The notes under the pieces were generated by a model that saw only the letters and a program-made list of their open reading frames with translations, ran no database searches and had not been told where the DNA came from. Source: a virus. Taken from it: a stretch of 51,977 nucleotides of DNA. The position numbers and the translations under genes are program-made. Positions 1 through 7,728 of the stretch are shown in pieces (positions within the stretch are counted from its first letter, which is position 1; the number at the start of each line of letters is the position of its first letter). The DNA lies in IMG/VR virus record IMGVR_UViG_3300008261_000116, positions 1 through 51,977 of that record; one strand, given 5' to 3'.

Positions 1-121
1 AATCTCCTATTGAAAACATCCAAGTCCATTTATAAAACATAATATTTAGATATTTACCTTTTTGACCTATGGTGTAGGATACTCCAAAATTCCATCCGTT
101 ATGTTTCTTGCTTTTTATCAT
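1..121 (-). CDS. Hypothetical protein, N-terminal part (runs off left edge)
   Basis: Forty codons are visible on the minus strand. The ATG overlaps the TGA of the upstream gene (ATGA at 118-121), the usual sign of translational coupling in this operon. The frame stays open to the window edge. The peptide starts MIKSKKHNGWNFGVSY and is rich in aromatic residues. I recognise no family. It is the last visible gene of the late operon, downstream of the tail tube and AAA genes, so a tail-related role is an inference from position only. Confidence 0.6.
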   Translation of the reverse strand, partial: MIKSKKHNGWNFGVSYTIGQKGKYLNIMFYKWTWMFSIGD

Positions 122-360
122 TTTATTAAAGAACTTATAGCAGCTTCTAATAGTTCTAATTCCTGTAGTATTATTTTTTTTTCATCATCCGAAACATCTA
201 TAGATATTTCTTCCATTGTAGGGATCACTTCTATCATTTTTTGTATTTGTTCCCTGGTTTCTATTATAGTGGAGACAACAGTATCTACTTTATACCTATG
301 CACAAATTCCTTTATATTTAATGGCGATAGCTCGCCAACCTCACAATTTTTTGTTAACAA
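118..360 (-). CDS. Hypothetical 80-aa acidic protein
   Basis: The product is an acidic, probably helical protein with many Glu and Ile residues and a C-terminal segment ILQELELLEAAISSLIK that could form an amphipathic helix. There is no ATG near the 5' end; the only plausible start is TTG at 358-360, just after a small inverted repeat (CTTACG...CGTAAG), so the start is uncertain. Its TGA overlaps the ATG of the next gene. It lies downstream of the AAA ATPase gene in the late operon. No family recognised; a small tail-assembly factor is possible but unproven. Confidence 0.6.
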   Translation of the reverse strand: MLTKNCEVGELSPLNIKEFVHRYKVDTVVSTIIETREQIQKMIEVIPTMEEISIDVSDDEKKIILQELELLEAAISSLIK

Positions 361-404
361 ACTTACGATCAGACGTAAGTAAAGGTATGTGACACCTAAA
401 AAAA

Positions 405-608
405 TTATTTAACTTTTAGACTTACCCCAACCCTGGCTGCTACTGTTTGTACAGTTTTAAGAGGTCGGTGCAAAATATTTGCAATACTTCTTCCTGTCAT
501 TTTCCCAGCATTTTTAACGATAAATTCAACAGATCCCGGGGTTAGTTTCTTCCCTGACTTAGTTGCCTTGCCGTTAACCGAGGATAGCCTCTTTGTCTTT
601 GTACCCAT
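405..608 (-). CDS. Small basic protein with possible helix-turn-helix
   Basis: I chose the ATG at 608 (MGTKTKRLSS) over an upstream TTG because AAGGAA lies a few bases before it. The 67-residue product is strongly basic. Its second half (SVEFIVKNAGKMTGRSIANI, then PLKTVQTVAARVG) looks like a short helix-turn-helix, so DNA or RNA binding is likely from composition. It starts 19 bp after the AAA ATPase stop, in the same operon. A regulator of late transcription or a small virion DNA-binding protein are both possible. The family is not recognised. Confidence 0.65.
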   Translation of the reverse strand: MGTKTKRLSSVNGKATKSGKKLTPGSVEFIVKNAGKMTGRSIANILHRPLKTVQTVAARVGVSLKVK

Positions 609-627
609 TTCTTTCTTCCTTTTGTTG

Positions 628-1623
628 TTATCCAAGTCCAAGCTTACTCTTGGCTTTTTGAAAAGCTACTTCAATTTTTTTCTTATGCTCTTTCATCTCC
701 CTAATAACCTCTAAGTAAGTTTTGTCATGCAATTCTGATCTAATAATTACTTCAGAAATATGGGCAATACTCAACCCGTCTGCCTCCCTGCTCATCAGGG
801 CTTCACGCTGATTATCGGTAAGTTTGTTGCCAAACATATGTTCTGCTAACTTAACCCTCTCCTCTGCATCAGGTCCCATAAGTTCAAACATTTGGTCAAA
901 TCTTCCAGGTCTGTCTGCTAAAGACTTGAGTAGATTCTCAGGGGTGTTAGTGGTGGCGATAATGAATGTAGGAAGCCTAAAATTTACAGATGCTCCATCC
1001 AAAAGCTCAAGGAGGCTTGAATCAGCTGTTCGAGGTCCATGGTAGTCTTCTGCATTTCCACCGCCAATATCCTCCATAATAAAGAACATTCTGGTGCATT
1101 TATTAGAGAACTTACTTCCCGTAGCCAAAAACTTGCTGACTGCAGCCGATCCGATGTCCGATGTATCCCAAAATATCACCACAGTTCCTTCGTCTTCTTG
1201 AAGAAAGTCATTGCTAATCTTAGCAATTGTAGAGGACTTCCCCATTCCTGGTTGAGAATAGAGTAGAATGGATCTTTTAGGTTCTTTTTTGAATTTCTTG
1301 TAAACATCTAGTTTATCGAAAAAAATCCTTGCCTCTTTCTGAATCAAAGCACTATTAGTGGCTGTCTCTAATAAATTATGGATTTTAAGCTCAAGCTTTT
1401 TAAGTCTTAAAGACCCCCCAATATTTGCAATGGTCCAAATGCCTGGTTTAATTACAACCTTGCCTTTATTTTCATCCTCTTCGTCAACGTATTTATATTG
1501 AATGATGTGAGAGCTGGTCTGAACACAAAGGTCTGATTCAGGCAACTCCTTTACGACACCTTCGCTAATATCTACTAGCGATGTCGTTTTAATAATTTTA
1601 AATTTACCTGAATTGTCTTCCAT
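628..1623 (-). CDS. AAA+ ATPase in the tail gene cluster
   Basis: This 331-aa protein has a complete AAA+ core. Walker A is SQPGMGKSS near residues 125-133, Walker B is MFFIMEDIGG, sensor 1 is IIATTNTPENLL, and the arginine-finger region is ADRPGRFDQM, as in FtsH/Bcs1-type ATPases. The N-terminal 80 residues contain SSHIIQYKYVDEED, a motif shared with two other proteins of this operon (ending at 5128 and 7063). It sits between the tail-tube gene and the left edge, where tail-assembly chaperone and tape-measure genes usually lie. An ATP-driven remodelling role in tail or baseplate assembly is inferred. It is not a terminase: there is no nuclease domain and the motif set differs. Confidence 0.88.
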   Translation of the reverse strand: MEDNSGKFKIIKTTSLVDISEGVVKELPESDLCVQTSSHIIQYKYVDEEDENKGKVVIKPGIWTIANIGGSLRLKKLELKIHNLLETATNSALIQKEARIFFDKLDVYKKFKKEPKRSILLYSQPGMGKSSTIAKISNDFLQEDEGTVVIFWDTSDIGSAAVSKFLATGSKFSNKCTRMFFIMEDIGGGNAEDYHGPRTADSSLLELLDGASVNFRLPTFIIATTNTPENLLKSLADRPGRFDQMFELMGPDAEERVKLAEHMFGNKLTDNQREALMSREADGLSIAHISEVIIRSELHDKTYLEVIREMKEHKKKIEVAFQKAKSKLGLG

Positions 1624-1632
1624 AAAATCCTT

Positions 1633-1842
1633 TTACTTAAAATTTCTGATTCTTTTATTAAGACCTATCCTCGTGATAGTAAACCCTTCTTCTTCGTTTT
1701 GTGTATTAAAAATATCATAAAACTCTGCATGAAACAGGTATTTCTTTTTATTAATATCATAACAATTCTTTAAGAAACCAAAATTTTCTTGCTCATCCCC
1801 ATCTTCGTACTGGTAGATAACATCTAGTTGTTTGTCTTTCAT
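1633..1842 (-). CDS. Hypothetical 69-aa protein
   Basis: A small gene whose ATG follows the TAA of the upstream gene directly, so it is probably translated by re-initiation. The peptide (MKDKQLDVIYQYEDGDEQEN...) alternates polar and aromatic residues and looks like a small beta-rich fold. No family recognised. It lies between the tail tube and AAA ATPase genes, where tail-assembly chaperones often sit. Confidence 0.65.
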   Translation of the reverse strand: MKDKQLDVIYQYEDGDEQENFGFLKNCYDINKKKYLFHAEFYDIFNTQNEEEGFTITRIGLNKRIRNFK

Positions 1843-2223
1843 TTATTCCCAAAGGTTTTTGTCACTAAGCACGATTTTAGCAGGTTCCTCTACATGTGTC
1901 AACTCTTCAGCTTTCTCTAGAGAAATTTCAATTATTTCAATATCCTGTAGGGTTATTTTGGCATGGTCGTCAAAATTAAGCATTTTTCTAACTTCTTCCA
2001 TTTTACTCTCCAAGTAATCCACCCTCGACAGGGCTATCTCTTTTAAATAAAAAAGTTCGACCAGCTTAAACTCTGCATCGGTTAATTTGTTGATTTTCTT
2101 AGATTCTAGGAATTCTTTAGTACAAGGGACGGATTTTGTCCAATTATGCTTGGACGAGGAGATGGTTAATTTGGCTGTTGCCGTAAGGTTTGTGAAAATA
2201 CAATTTCTTTTATCTTCATTCAT
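1843..2223 (-). CDS. Hypothetical 126-aa protein, possible tail-assembly chaperone
   Basis: This is the first gene after the tail-tube gene and a terminator. Residues 1-40 are beta-like (NCIFTNLTATAKLTISSSK). Residues 50-110 are helical (LTDAEFKLVELFYLKEIALS...), and the C-terminus is acidic. Position directly downstream of the tail tube is where contractile-tailed phages encode tail-assembly chaperones. No frameshift signal was found here and no homology is recognised, so the role is inferred from position only. Confidence 0.65.
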   Translation of the reverse strand: MNEDKRNCIFTNLTATAKLTISSSKHNWTKSVPCTKEFLESKKINKLTDAEFKLVELFYLKEIALSRVDYLESKMEEVRKMLNFDDHAKITLQDIEIIEISLEKAEELTHVEEPAKIVLSDKNLWE

Positions 2224-2237
2224 GACCTTATATTATC

Positions 2238-2275
2238 ACAAAAATAAAAAAGCCACCCGAAGGTGGCTGTTTTAA
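2238..2275 (-). terminator. Rho-independent terminator after tail-tube gene
   Basis: Read on the minus strand this is AGCCACC-TTCG-GGTGGCT followed by TTTTTTATTTTT. The stem is perfect, the loop is a stable UUCG tetraloop and a U-tract follows. It separates the sheath/tube genes from the downstream genes and may reduce read-through so that tube and sheath are made in excess. Confidence 0.85.
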
Positions 2276-2370
2276 ATACTAATAAGTATTATTTTTTTAT
2301 ATTAATTGGCATGCGTTATCCTCTTGATATTAATATCAATTAATAGGAGTTTGTAACAAATATTATTTTA

Positions 2371-2820
2371 CTATGGAAGACTTGACGCTCCAGCAGATTC
2401 GTCTTGATCTCCAGACTCATCGCTAAGAACCGTTCCAAGATAGCTAATATTAAATCTTGTAGTACCCTTTGCTTGCTGGTTTTCAGACCAGTTTGTAGGA
2501 ACACAATTTTTAATAATTGCAATTGTTTTGCCTGATTGACGATCTTCCACTTCCAACTGGATAGATTCAAAATTTAACAAATCCTGCAGCTTAGGTGCTG
2601 CTGGTAGTATGTGAACACCTTGGTCAATGATTCTGAAACCAGAACAACTAGCCTGAACAGCTTCGTAAGAATTGATTGAAATTTCAGCTGGAGAGTAGCG
2701 ACCCAATGTATGGATGGCTTCCGCTCCTACAGTCCCTCCATATTGGCAGGAATCAAACACTCCTACATATTGTCCGTTAACTTTTACTTTGGCTCGTGCG
2801 CCTGTCATTGTTACGCTCAT
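2371..2820 (-). CDS. Tail tube protein
   Basis: The 149-aa product (MSVTMTGARAKVKVNGQYVG...) follows the sheath gene by 25 bp, the sheath-tube order seen in contractile tails. It has the size and beta-rich composition of tail tube proteins. The start is supported by AAGGAG upstream. The region just upstream (2834-2848) carries the recurrent WAATCTTTA element, suggesting a dedicated late promoter for this abundant protein. Function is inferred from context and size and from resemblance to contractile-tail tube proteins. Confidence 0.82.
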   Translation of the reverse strand: MSVTMTGARAKVKVNGQYVGVFDSCQYGGTVGAEAIHTLGRYSPAEISINSYEAVQASCSGFRIIDQGVHILPAAPKLQDLLNFESIQLEVEDRQSGKTIAIIKNCVPTNWSENQQAKGTTRFNISYLGTVLSDESGDQDESAGASSLP

Positions 2821-2833
2821 TTTATTTCTCCTT

Positions 2834-2848
2834 ATATCTTAAAGATTA
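2834..2848 (-). promoter_or_regulatory. Candidate late promoter element upstream of tail tube
   Basis: Minus strand reads TAATCTTTAAGATAT, overlapping the stop codon of the sheath gene and ending about 15 bp before the tube RBS. It matches the WAATCTTTA element in front of other virion genes. Confidence 0.5.
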
Positions 2849-4894
2849 TGCCGATGCACTAGACTGAATCTGACTCAATTCAAGTTCAATAGGTATGAAC
2901 AAGATTGCTGTTGCAAGTTTAGCTTCAAGTCTTACTTCTGCAATAGGTCCGTTGATAGAAACGCTAACGTTTTTATACCCCAAAGGAGCGTCATCAGAAG
3001 CCCCGATGATTTTAAGCTTTCTATATTCTTCCATTTTTTTAGAAATGAAAGCGATAATCCCTGCAGAGGTAATATCTGCAAGAGATTGACCTACAGCGAA
3101 CTTTTCAAGAGATTCAGACAATTGAATCGCAAGAACATCAGCCATATAAACAGCTTGTAATGAGTTGTATACAAAATTTGTATCAAACCCGTAAGTAGTT
3201 TGGTCAACCACCCACTTATTACCAGCGGTTTCTTGTTGCATGAAGAATAACCCTGCATCAATTGCATCCTCAACGTCACCTGGATTACCAGAATCAAAAC
3301 CAGCAGGGTCTTTGAAACTGATAACATTTGCAAACTTATTAGTCAAAGATTTATTGAATCCTGCAGATTGCATACCAGCTGCAACACAGGCCGCATGCCA
3401 TGGTTGGTGCTCTACCCTAAGTAGTGCCACTCTGTTTCTCTTCATCTTAGGAGTTGACATCGCAAGAGCGTGAGATTTTACAAGAGCGTTAATAGCATCG
3501 ATTGTATAAGTTGAAGCTGAGTCTGTTAAACCATCTGCAATATCTTCAGAAGCATCTCTAGAAAATAGAGGGATAACAAAATTAACCTTAACACCTTCTA
3601 ATGAAGGAACAGCATTGGCAATGTCAGCAGCGGTTGTTGCACCCTTTGCACCACCAGCCAAGAACTGAGAAGCAGCCATTTCAGCTGGTAATCCTGCAGC
3701 AGCAGATGCTTCAAAATCAAGAACGGCACTTTCAGCAGCCTTAACTTTGAAATTATGAAGTGCTCTTTTAATTCTACCGGCTTCAAATCCGCCTGAAGTA
3801 GCAATTCCGATTGCAGCCACTTCATCCAACTTAAGAGGACTTAGGTTGTTAGAAGAAGAAACTGAAGATGCAGAATACCCTGCTTGAGAGTTGATAAACG
3901 CAGCAAGATCTGACATAGTTGTAAATTCGCTCAGAGCGATATTCAGGTTAGAACCAGACCCGCCCACTACTGTTGTCGTAAGATTTCCGCCAGAAATTGA
4001 AAGAGTGGCAGAAGTACCATCATATCCTACAGACATGGCTATTTGAGCCTCTACCATAAAGGATTCGTTAGTATTTGTATCTTGTCTATTGATAGCTAGT
4101 TGAATTTCTGGCTCTTGAGAAGAAACAGTAAGATCTTCATCGTGACCTAGAACTGCTAAATCACCAGGGGTTGAATCGATTAATTCAAATGATTTACCCG
4201 ATCCCTTCCCATTGGCATCTGCATCAGCGTCAATAGAGAAAGCAATAGAAGTACTGGCAGGAACTGCTGAACAGCTCATCCCAGAAGGAAGAAGGGCATC
4301 GATCTCAGAAGCAAGAGCGGTAAGAGAAGCGTGAGTACCAGTACCTAGGGTAATTGCTACTTCTGCTCCACCATTTAGTCTTACTGAAAAAGAAAGACCA
4401 TCAAAGTCTGTGGCAGTAAATGGAGCCAAGCTGTTTCCTGTGATTGAAGGAGCAACTTCAGCCTCTACTTGACTTACTTTAAAGTAATATTTGTTACCAT
4501 CTGCTCCAAAGTTTTTATCAGAAAGAACACCAAAAACACCCGACGGTGAGGCACCCATGTCTGCTTCGGCTTTTGATCCACCATTGGTTTTAATGATGTA
4601 CACTTTACCAATTGATCCTTGGATATTGGTGTCATTGCTTGGAGATATAAGAGCAGCCATAGCATCAACTATTGGTCCTCTTAGGTATTTTGCTCTTACT
4701 CTTGTTAATTGAGTAGCAGTAAAAAAGTTATCTTTAAGTGCATCTACTGTATAATCAGCACCGCCTTCGGCCTCTCCGATGATAACAATATCTCCAGTGC
4801 TAGAAATGCCTACTGGGGTTGACTTTACCGTTACGCTTGGGTAAGCACCAGGGATGTTGGTGTTTACGAAGCTAGTAGTTAATCTTTGTGCCAT
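2846..4894 (-). CDS. Tail sheath protein
   Basis: This 682-aa protein would form the contractile sheath. The N-terminus (VNTNIPGAYPSVTVKSTP...) has the typical IPGAY opening. The middle, roughly residues 130-400, is a large Ala/Ser/Gly-rich, beta-rich insertion that probably forms outer domains. The C-terminal third (ALLRVEHQPWHAACVAAGMQ..., then KKMEEYRKLKIIGASDD and AIPIELELSQIQ-like end) resembles the conserved sheath core. An AAGGAG precedes the ATG. The tail tube follows directly. At 682 aa it is longer than Mu-type sheaths and similar to T4-type ones. Confidence 0.9.
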   Translation of the reverse strand: MAQRLTTSFVNTNIPGAYPSVTVKSTPVGISSTGDIVIIGEAEGGADYTVDALKDNFFTATQLTRVRAKYLRGPIVDAMAALISPSNDTNIQGSIGKVYIIKTNGGSKAEADMGASPSGVFGVLSDKNFGADGNKYYFKVSQVEAEVAPSITGNSLAPFTATDFDGLSFSVRLNGGAEVAITLGTGTHASLTALASEIDALLPSGMSCSAVPASTSIAFSIDADADANGKGSGKSFELIDSTPGDLAVLGHDEDLTVSSQEPEIQLAINRQDTNTNESFMVEAQIAMSVGYDGTSATLSISGGNLTTTVVGGSGSNLNIALSEFTTMSDLAAFINSQAGYSASSVSSSNNLSPLKLDEVAAIGIATSGGFEAGRIKRALHNFKVKAAESAVLDFEASAAAGLPAEMAASQFLAGGAKGATTAADIANAVPSLEGVKVNFVIPLFSRDASEDIADGLTDSASTYTIDAINALVKSHALAMSTPKMKRNRVALLRVEHQPWHAACVAAGMQSAGFNKSLTNKFANVISFKDPAGFDSGNPGDVEDAIDAGLFFMQQETAGNKWVVDQTTYGFDTNFVYNSLQAVYMADVLAIQLSESLEKFAVGQSLADITSAGIIAFISKKMEEYRKLKIIGASDDAPLGYKNVSVSINGPIAEVRLEAKLATAILFIPIELELSQIQSSASA

Positions 4895-4924
4895 GGTTAT
4901 TCTCCTTTATGTCAAAAAAATATA

Positions 4925-5116
4925 TTATAATTTATATCCGAAATGTTCTACGCCCTTATCAAACAGCTCTTTTTTATCATGCTCAATTGTTTTAAGGTGT
5001 ATCCAAATTACTTCTTCTAAAGATTTATTCAGATTAAGTTTCTTGTTTAATTTCAAGAAGTACTTTCTAAATTCTTCTCTGTTGTTGTCTTTGTTTTTTT
5101 TCTTGTTTGTTATCAT
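4925..5116 (-). CDS. Small 63-aa structural-operon protein
   Basis: The product is Lys-rich in its first half and ends with EEVIWIHLKTIEHDKKELFD and HFGYKL. The pattern HLK...LFD.G..HFGYK resembles small conserved proteins found near tail genes in other large phages, though I cannot name the family. It lies between the sheath gene and a 503-aa structural protein. The start ATG follows AATAGGT. Confidence 0.65.
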   Translation of the reverse strand: MITNKKKNKDNNREEFRKYFLKLNKKLNLNKSLEEVIWIHLKTIEHDKKELFDKGVEHFGYKL

Positions 5117-5127
5117 ATTTTTACCTA

Positions 5128-6639
5128 TTAACTAAATTGTTTTTGCTGTTGCTCTAAACTAAGAGGTTCAGGTCTAAGTTTTGTAGAACCCTGATCAGCC
5201 GGTTTTATAGGATTAGCGCTTGGAGCAGTTTCAGTATTTGGAGTGGCTGGACTTGATTGTATAGCCTTTTGTTGCCTTCTTAATTCAGGGTTATATTTAT
5301 TCCCCACCCCTTGAGCAAAATCATCTTTTGTAAAAGAATGAAAAGATGCTTCTTTCCCCGATTTAGGGTCGGTATATTTAAAAGTATCATGAAGTTTTGG
5401 GTTATATGTACCAGCGGCTATTTGTTGTTCTCTTCCTGCTCTTGCTGCTTTAAAAGCCTCTCCAAATGATTGAGGTTTTGCAGCGGCTTCTGTCGGAGCT
5501 TGAGCAGCTGGAGCTTGAGCAGCCGGAGCTTGTTTGACGACATCTCCTGATTGATCAATACCCATGTCCGAGTTTGGTCCTGCATTTTGTTTTGTTTTTG
5601 CTACTTGTCTATCCCTTGCAGCAGGAGATTGTGCATAATTCTGTTTCGCTTGTTGTTCAACAGCAGCATTTGAAGCTGAAGGATCTCCATAGGATTGTTG
5701 ATATTGTTGTTCTGAAATTCCACCGATTGATTCAGGCAATAACGAACTTAGCTTTCCCATACCCCTCTCTACTGCATTAGATTTTTCTCCGTATTTATTT
5801 GTTTCGGTTGTATATTTATCAATTAAAGGATTGACAACATAATCACCTACTGCTCTACCACCTTCAAAAGCCCCGTATAATTGACCTGCTGGGCCTAATG
5901 CGGTTGCTGCACGAGCGGCACCTTGTCTTGCTAATTGCCCTGCGCCGGAAGCTCCAACTCTAGAAGCAAGATTACCTGCTCCTTGAGCAATTTGGCTTGG
6001 TGCATTTCTTACCCCTTGAGCTATTTGGTTTGGTGTTAAGTTTCCAGCTTTAGATGCTAAATTAGAAACTCTTTCACCCAATCTGCTTCCAACATCTTTC
6101 GCTCTTGTTTTTAATTTGCTTCCCAAAACTCTCGGAATTTCCTTAATTGGTCTATCTCTAAGAGATCCCCCTTGTAAAGGCAGGGGCAATTGTTGCTTCC
6201 TCAATTCCTGAATCTTTTGAATGTAAAACTTTTCTCTTTTCTTCATTTCTTTGTCTTCACATTCACACTTTTCAGCTTTATCTTCACATTTACATTCTTC
6301 TTCACTAGCAGCAAGTTTTTGTTGTTTTTTTTCTTTGTCTTGTTTTTCTTTTTTAATTCTTAAATTATGAGCCAATTCTCCTCTTTCAGCTGGAGTTATC
6401 ATTCTTTTTTCATCTTTAGCATCTGCTATCATGTTGTCTAATAATTTAACACCAGTTTTTTTACCCTCTCTAGCATGTTGGACCAATTGATTTTGAAGTT
6501 TATCACTGGATTTTCTAGGTGAATCTTCATCTTTTTTTAAATTAATTGATTTAACCATCTTATACTCGATGGTGTGGCCGCAAGCCTCGGATTTTACTAT
6601 TTTGTATTGAATATCATTATTGTCTATTTTCTTATTCAT
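5128..6639 (-). CDS. Structural-operon protein with HTIEYK motif
   Basis: I use the ATG at 6639 (MNKKIDNNDIQYKIVKSEAC) because it overlaps the stop of the upstream frame (ATGAATAA). Residues 10-30 contain KSEACGHTIEYKMVK, shared with the AAA ATPase and the frameshift gene ending at 7063. Next comes a Lys/Glu/Cys-rich charged segment (residues about 85-140), a Gly/Ala-rich helical region (RVGASGAGQLARQGAARAAT), and a long Gln/Ala/Pro-rich low-complexity C-terminus. Such composition fits an internal head or neck protein. No enzymatic motif seen. About 503 aa. Confidence 0.75.
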   Translation of the reverse strand: MNKKIDNNDIQYKIVKSEACGHTIEYKMVKSINLKKDEDSPRKSSDKLQNQLVQHAREGKKTGVKLLDNMIADAKDEKRMITPAERGELAHNLRIKKEKQDKEKKQQKLAASEEECKCEDKAEKCECEDKEMKKREKFYIQKIQELRKQQLPLPLQGGSLRDRPIKEIPRVLGSKLKTRAKDVGSRLGERVSNLASKAGNLTPNQIAQGVRNAPSQIAQGAGNLASRVGASGAGQLARQGAARAATALGPAGQLYGAFEGGRAVGDYVVNPLIDKYTTETNKYGEKSNAVERGMGKLSSLLPESIGGISEQQYQQSYGDPSASNAAVEQQAKQNYAQSPAARDRQVAKTKQNAGPNSDMGIDQSGDVVKQAPAAQAPAAQAPTEAAAKPQSFGEAFKAARAGREQQIAAGTYNPKLHDTFKYTDPKSGKEASFHSFTKDDFAQGVGNKYNPELRRQQKAIQSSPATPNTETAPSANPIKPADQGSTKLRPEPLSLEQQQKQFS

Positions 6640-7111
6640 CTGTAGACCTTTTTCTAGGAGCATTTCTTTCTTGTTCATAAGGTAAATTCTTTTTTCTAAA
6701 TTCCCGAGCGGGCTTTTTTCTCATATGAACAGTGCCCTCTTTTTCTCTTCTATTTTTTGCAGTTTCTCCATACCTAGAATCTAACTGGCCAGTTTCAGCA
6801 TGTTTTTTTCTGGCTTCATTTTTTTCTTCTCTAACTCTTTTTTGGTTATCGGTTTGGCCTTTTAGGCTAGAAGTACCTGGTTTGGCTGTTACAGCGTTTC
6901 TTTCTTCTTGACTAATTGTTCTTGCTTTGCCTTTTTTGCTATGGAACACTTCTGTTCCTTTTCCTTCTTTAATTTTTTCTTCGTAGCTTTTATCCATTCC
7001 TTCTGGTTCTTTGCTTTCTTTCTCTTTTTTTTCTCTAGCAGCCTTGATACCTTCGTATTGACCTATATTACTTGTCTTTCTTTCAGAAGAAATAGACTGA
7101 CCAAACCCTGC
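6632..7111 (-). CDS. -1 frameshift extension of the gene starting at 7620
   Basis: This frame is open for 159 codons, from the slippery site at 7111-7117 to a TAA at 6632. The first part reads AGFGQSISSERKTSNIGQYE, then a very charged Lys/Arg/Glu-rich segment to ...RKRSTDE. Its first ATG (MDKSYEEK, at 6997) has no Shine-Dalgarno sequence, while the coding-like sequence begins well upstream of it, directly at the heptamer. Its stop overlaps the next start codon (ATGAATAA). I read it as the C-terminal part of a -1 fusion product of about 329 aa. Internal initiation at 6997 is the alternative. Confidence 0.7.
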   Translation of the reverse strand, partial: AGFGQSISSERKTSNIGQYEGIKAAREKKEKESKEPEGMDKSYEEKIKEGKGTEVFHSKKGKARTISQEERNAVTAKPGTSSLKGQTDNQKRVREEKNEARKKHAETGQLDSRYGETAKNRREKEGTVHMRKKPAREFRKKNLPYEQERNAPRKRSTDE

Positions 7112-7620
7112 TTTTTTGAGGCGGAAGAAGGGGTTGAAGATGCTGTATTGCCTTTGATACCAGCGGCTATTGAAGATCCTAAGTTTGATCCTAGGGGTGC
7201 TCCTTGGGAGCCGAATTTCTTTAGTGTCTTATATTGCACAGTGTGCATACCTGATTCAGACTTTTTGAATTCAAACTTATCTTCCTCGTCTTCACTTTCT
7301 TCAGACTCATCTTCTTCAGACTCACTCTCATCTGAGTCGCCGTCGCTTAGAGGTTCGTCTTCCATTTCAGAATCTTCGCTTTCTGCTACAGGAGAGTTTT
7401 CCTTTTTTGACTCACTTTTTGATGCACTAGAGCTTCCTTCACCTTTTAATGAATCAGGACATTCAGCTTCGTCATTATTAGGCTCTTCACCAGCATCGAT
7501 CTCGTGAGCAGTATTTTTAGATTTCTGAAGCATTTCTTCATGTTTTTTCAATGTATTATGAGCTTTCTCCAGAATCATTCTGGCTACTTCCTCCGCTGTA
7601 AACATTTTCTTTTCAGACAT
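7063..7620 (-). CDS. Acidic virion-operon protein, 0-frame product (185 aa)
   Basis: The N-terminus MSEKKMFTAEEVARMILEKA is a helical domain often seen at the start of phage structural proteins. Residues about 50-120 are a Ser/Glu/Asp-rich acidic tract. KSESGMHTVQYKTLKKFG (near residue 125) carries the shared HT-QYK motif. In the 0 frame the protein ends 15 codons after an in-phase A AAA AAG heptamer (7111-7117) with an atypical hydrophobic tail. A -1 shift there joins it to the open frame ending at 6632, giving about 329 aa. A late-promoter-like element lies at 7639-7652. Confidence 0.75.
   Translation of the reverse strand: MSEKKMFTAEEVARMILEKAHNTLKKHEEMLQKSKNTAHEIDAGEEPNNDEAECPDSLKGEGSSSASKSESKKENSPVAESEDSEMEDEPLSDGDSDESESEEDESEESEDEEDKFEFKKSESGMHTVQYKTLKKFGSQGAPLGSNLGSSIAAGIKGNTASSTPSSASKKQGLVSLFLLKERQVI
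7111..7117 (-). other. Candidate -1 ribosomal frameshift site A AAA AAG
   Basis: The heptamer AAAAAAG is positioned exactly in phase (TCA AAA AAG). After slippage the next codon is GCA and the -1 frame stays open for 159 codons. This is the most efficient bacterial slippery sequence known (dnaX type). I see no strong Shine-Dalgarno-like stimulator just upstream. A sequencing or real indel in the A-run is the alternative. Confidence 0.6.
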
Positions 7621-7638
7621 GGCAATCCCCTGATTTTA

Positions 7639-7652
7639 TATATTAAAGATTA
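7639..7652 (-). promoter_or_regulatory. Candidate late promoter element
   Basis: Minus strand reads TAATCTTTAATATA, about 20 bp before the start codon at 7620. It belongs to the recurrent WAATCTTTA element family. Confidence 0.5.
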
Positions 7653-7728
7653 ATTCTATACATGTTTTTAGATCAAATTATATCAACAAAATCAAATACT
7701 TATTAGCAATCCCATCTTTTTTAAATAG

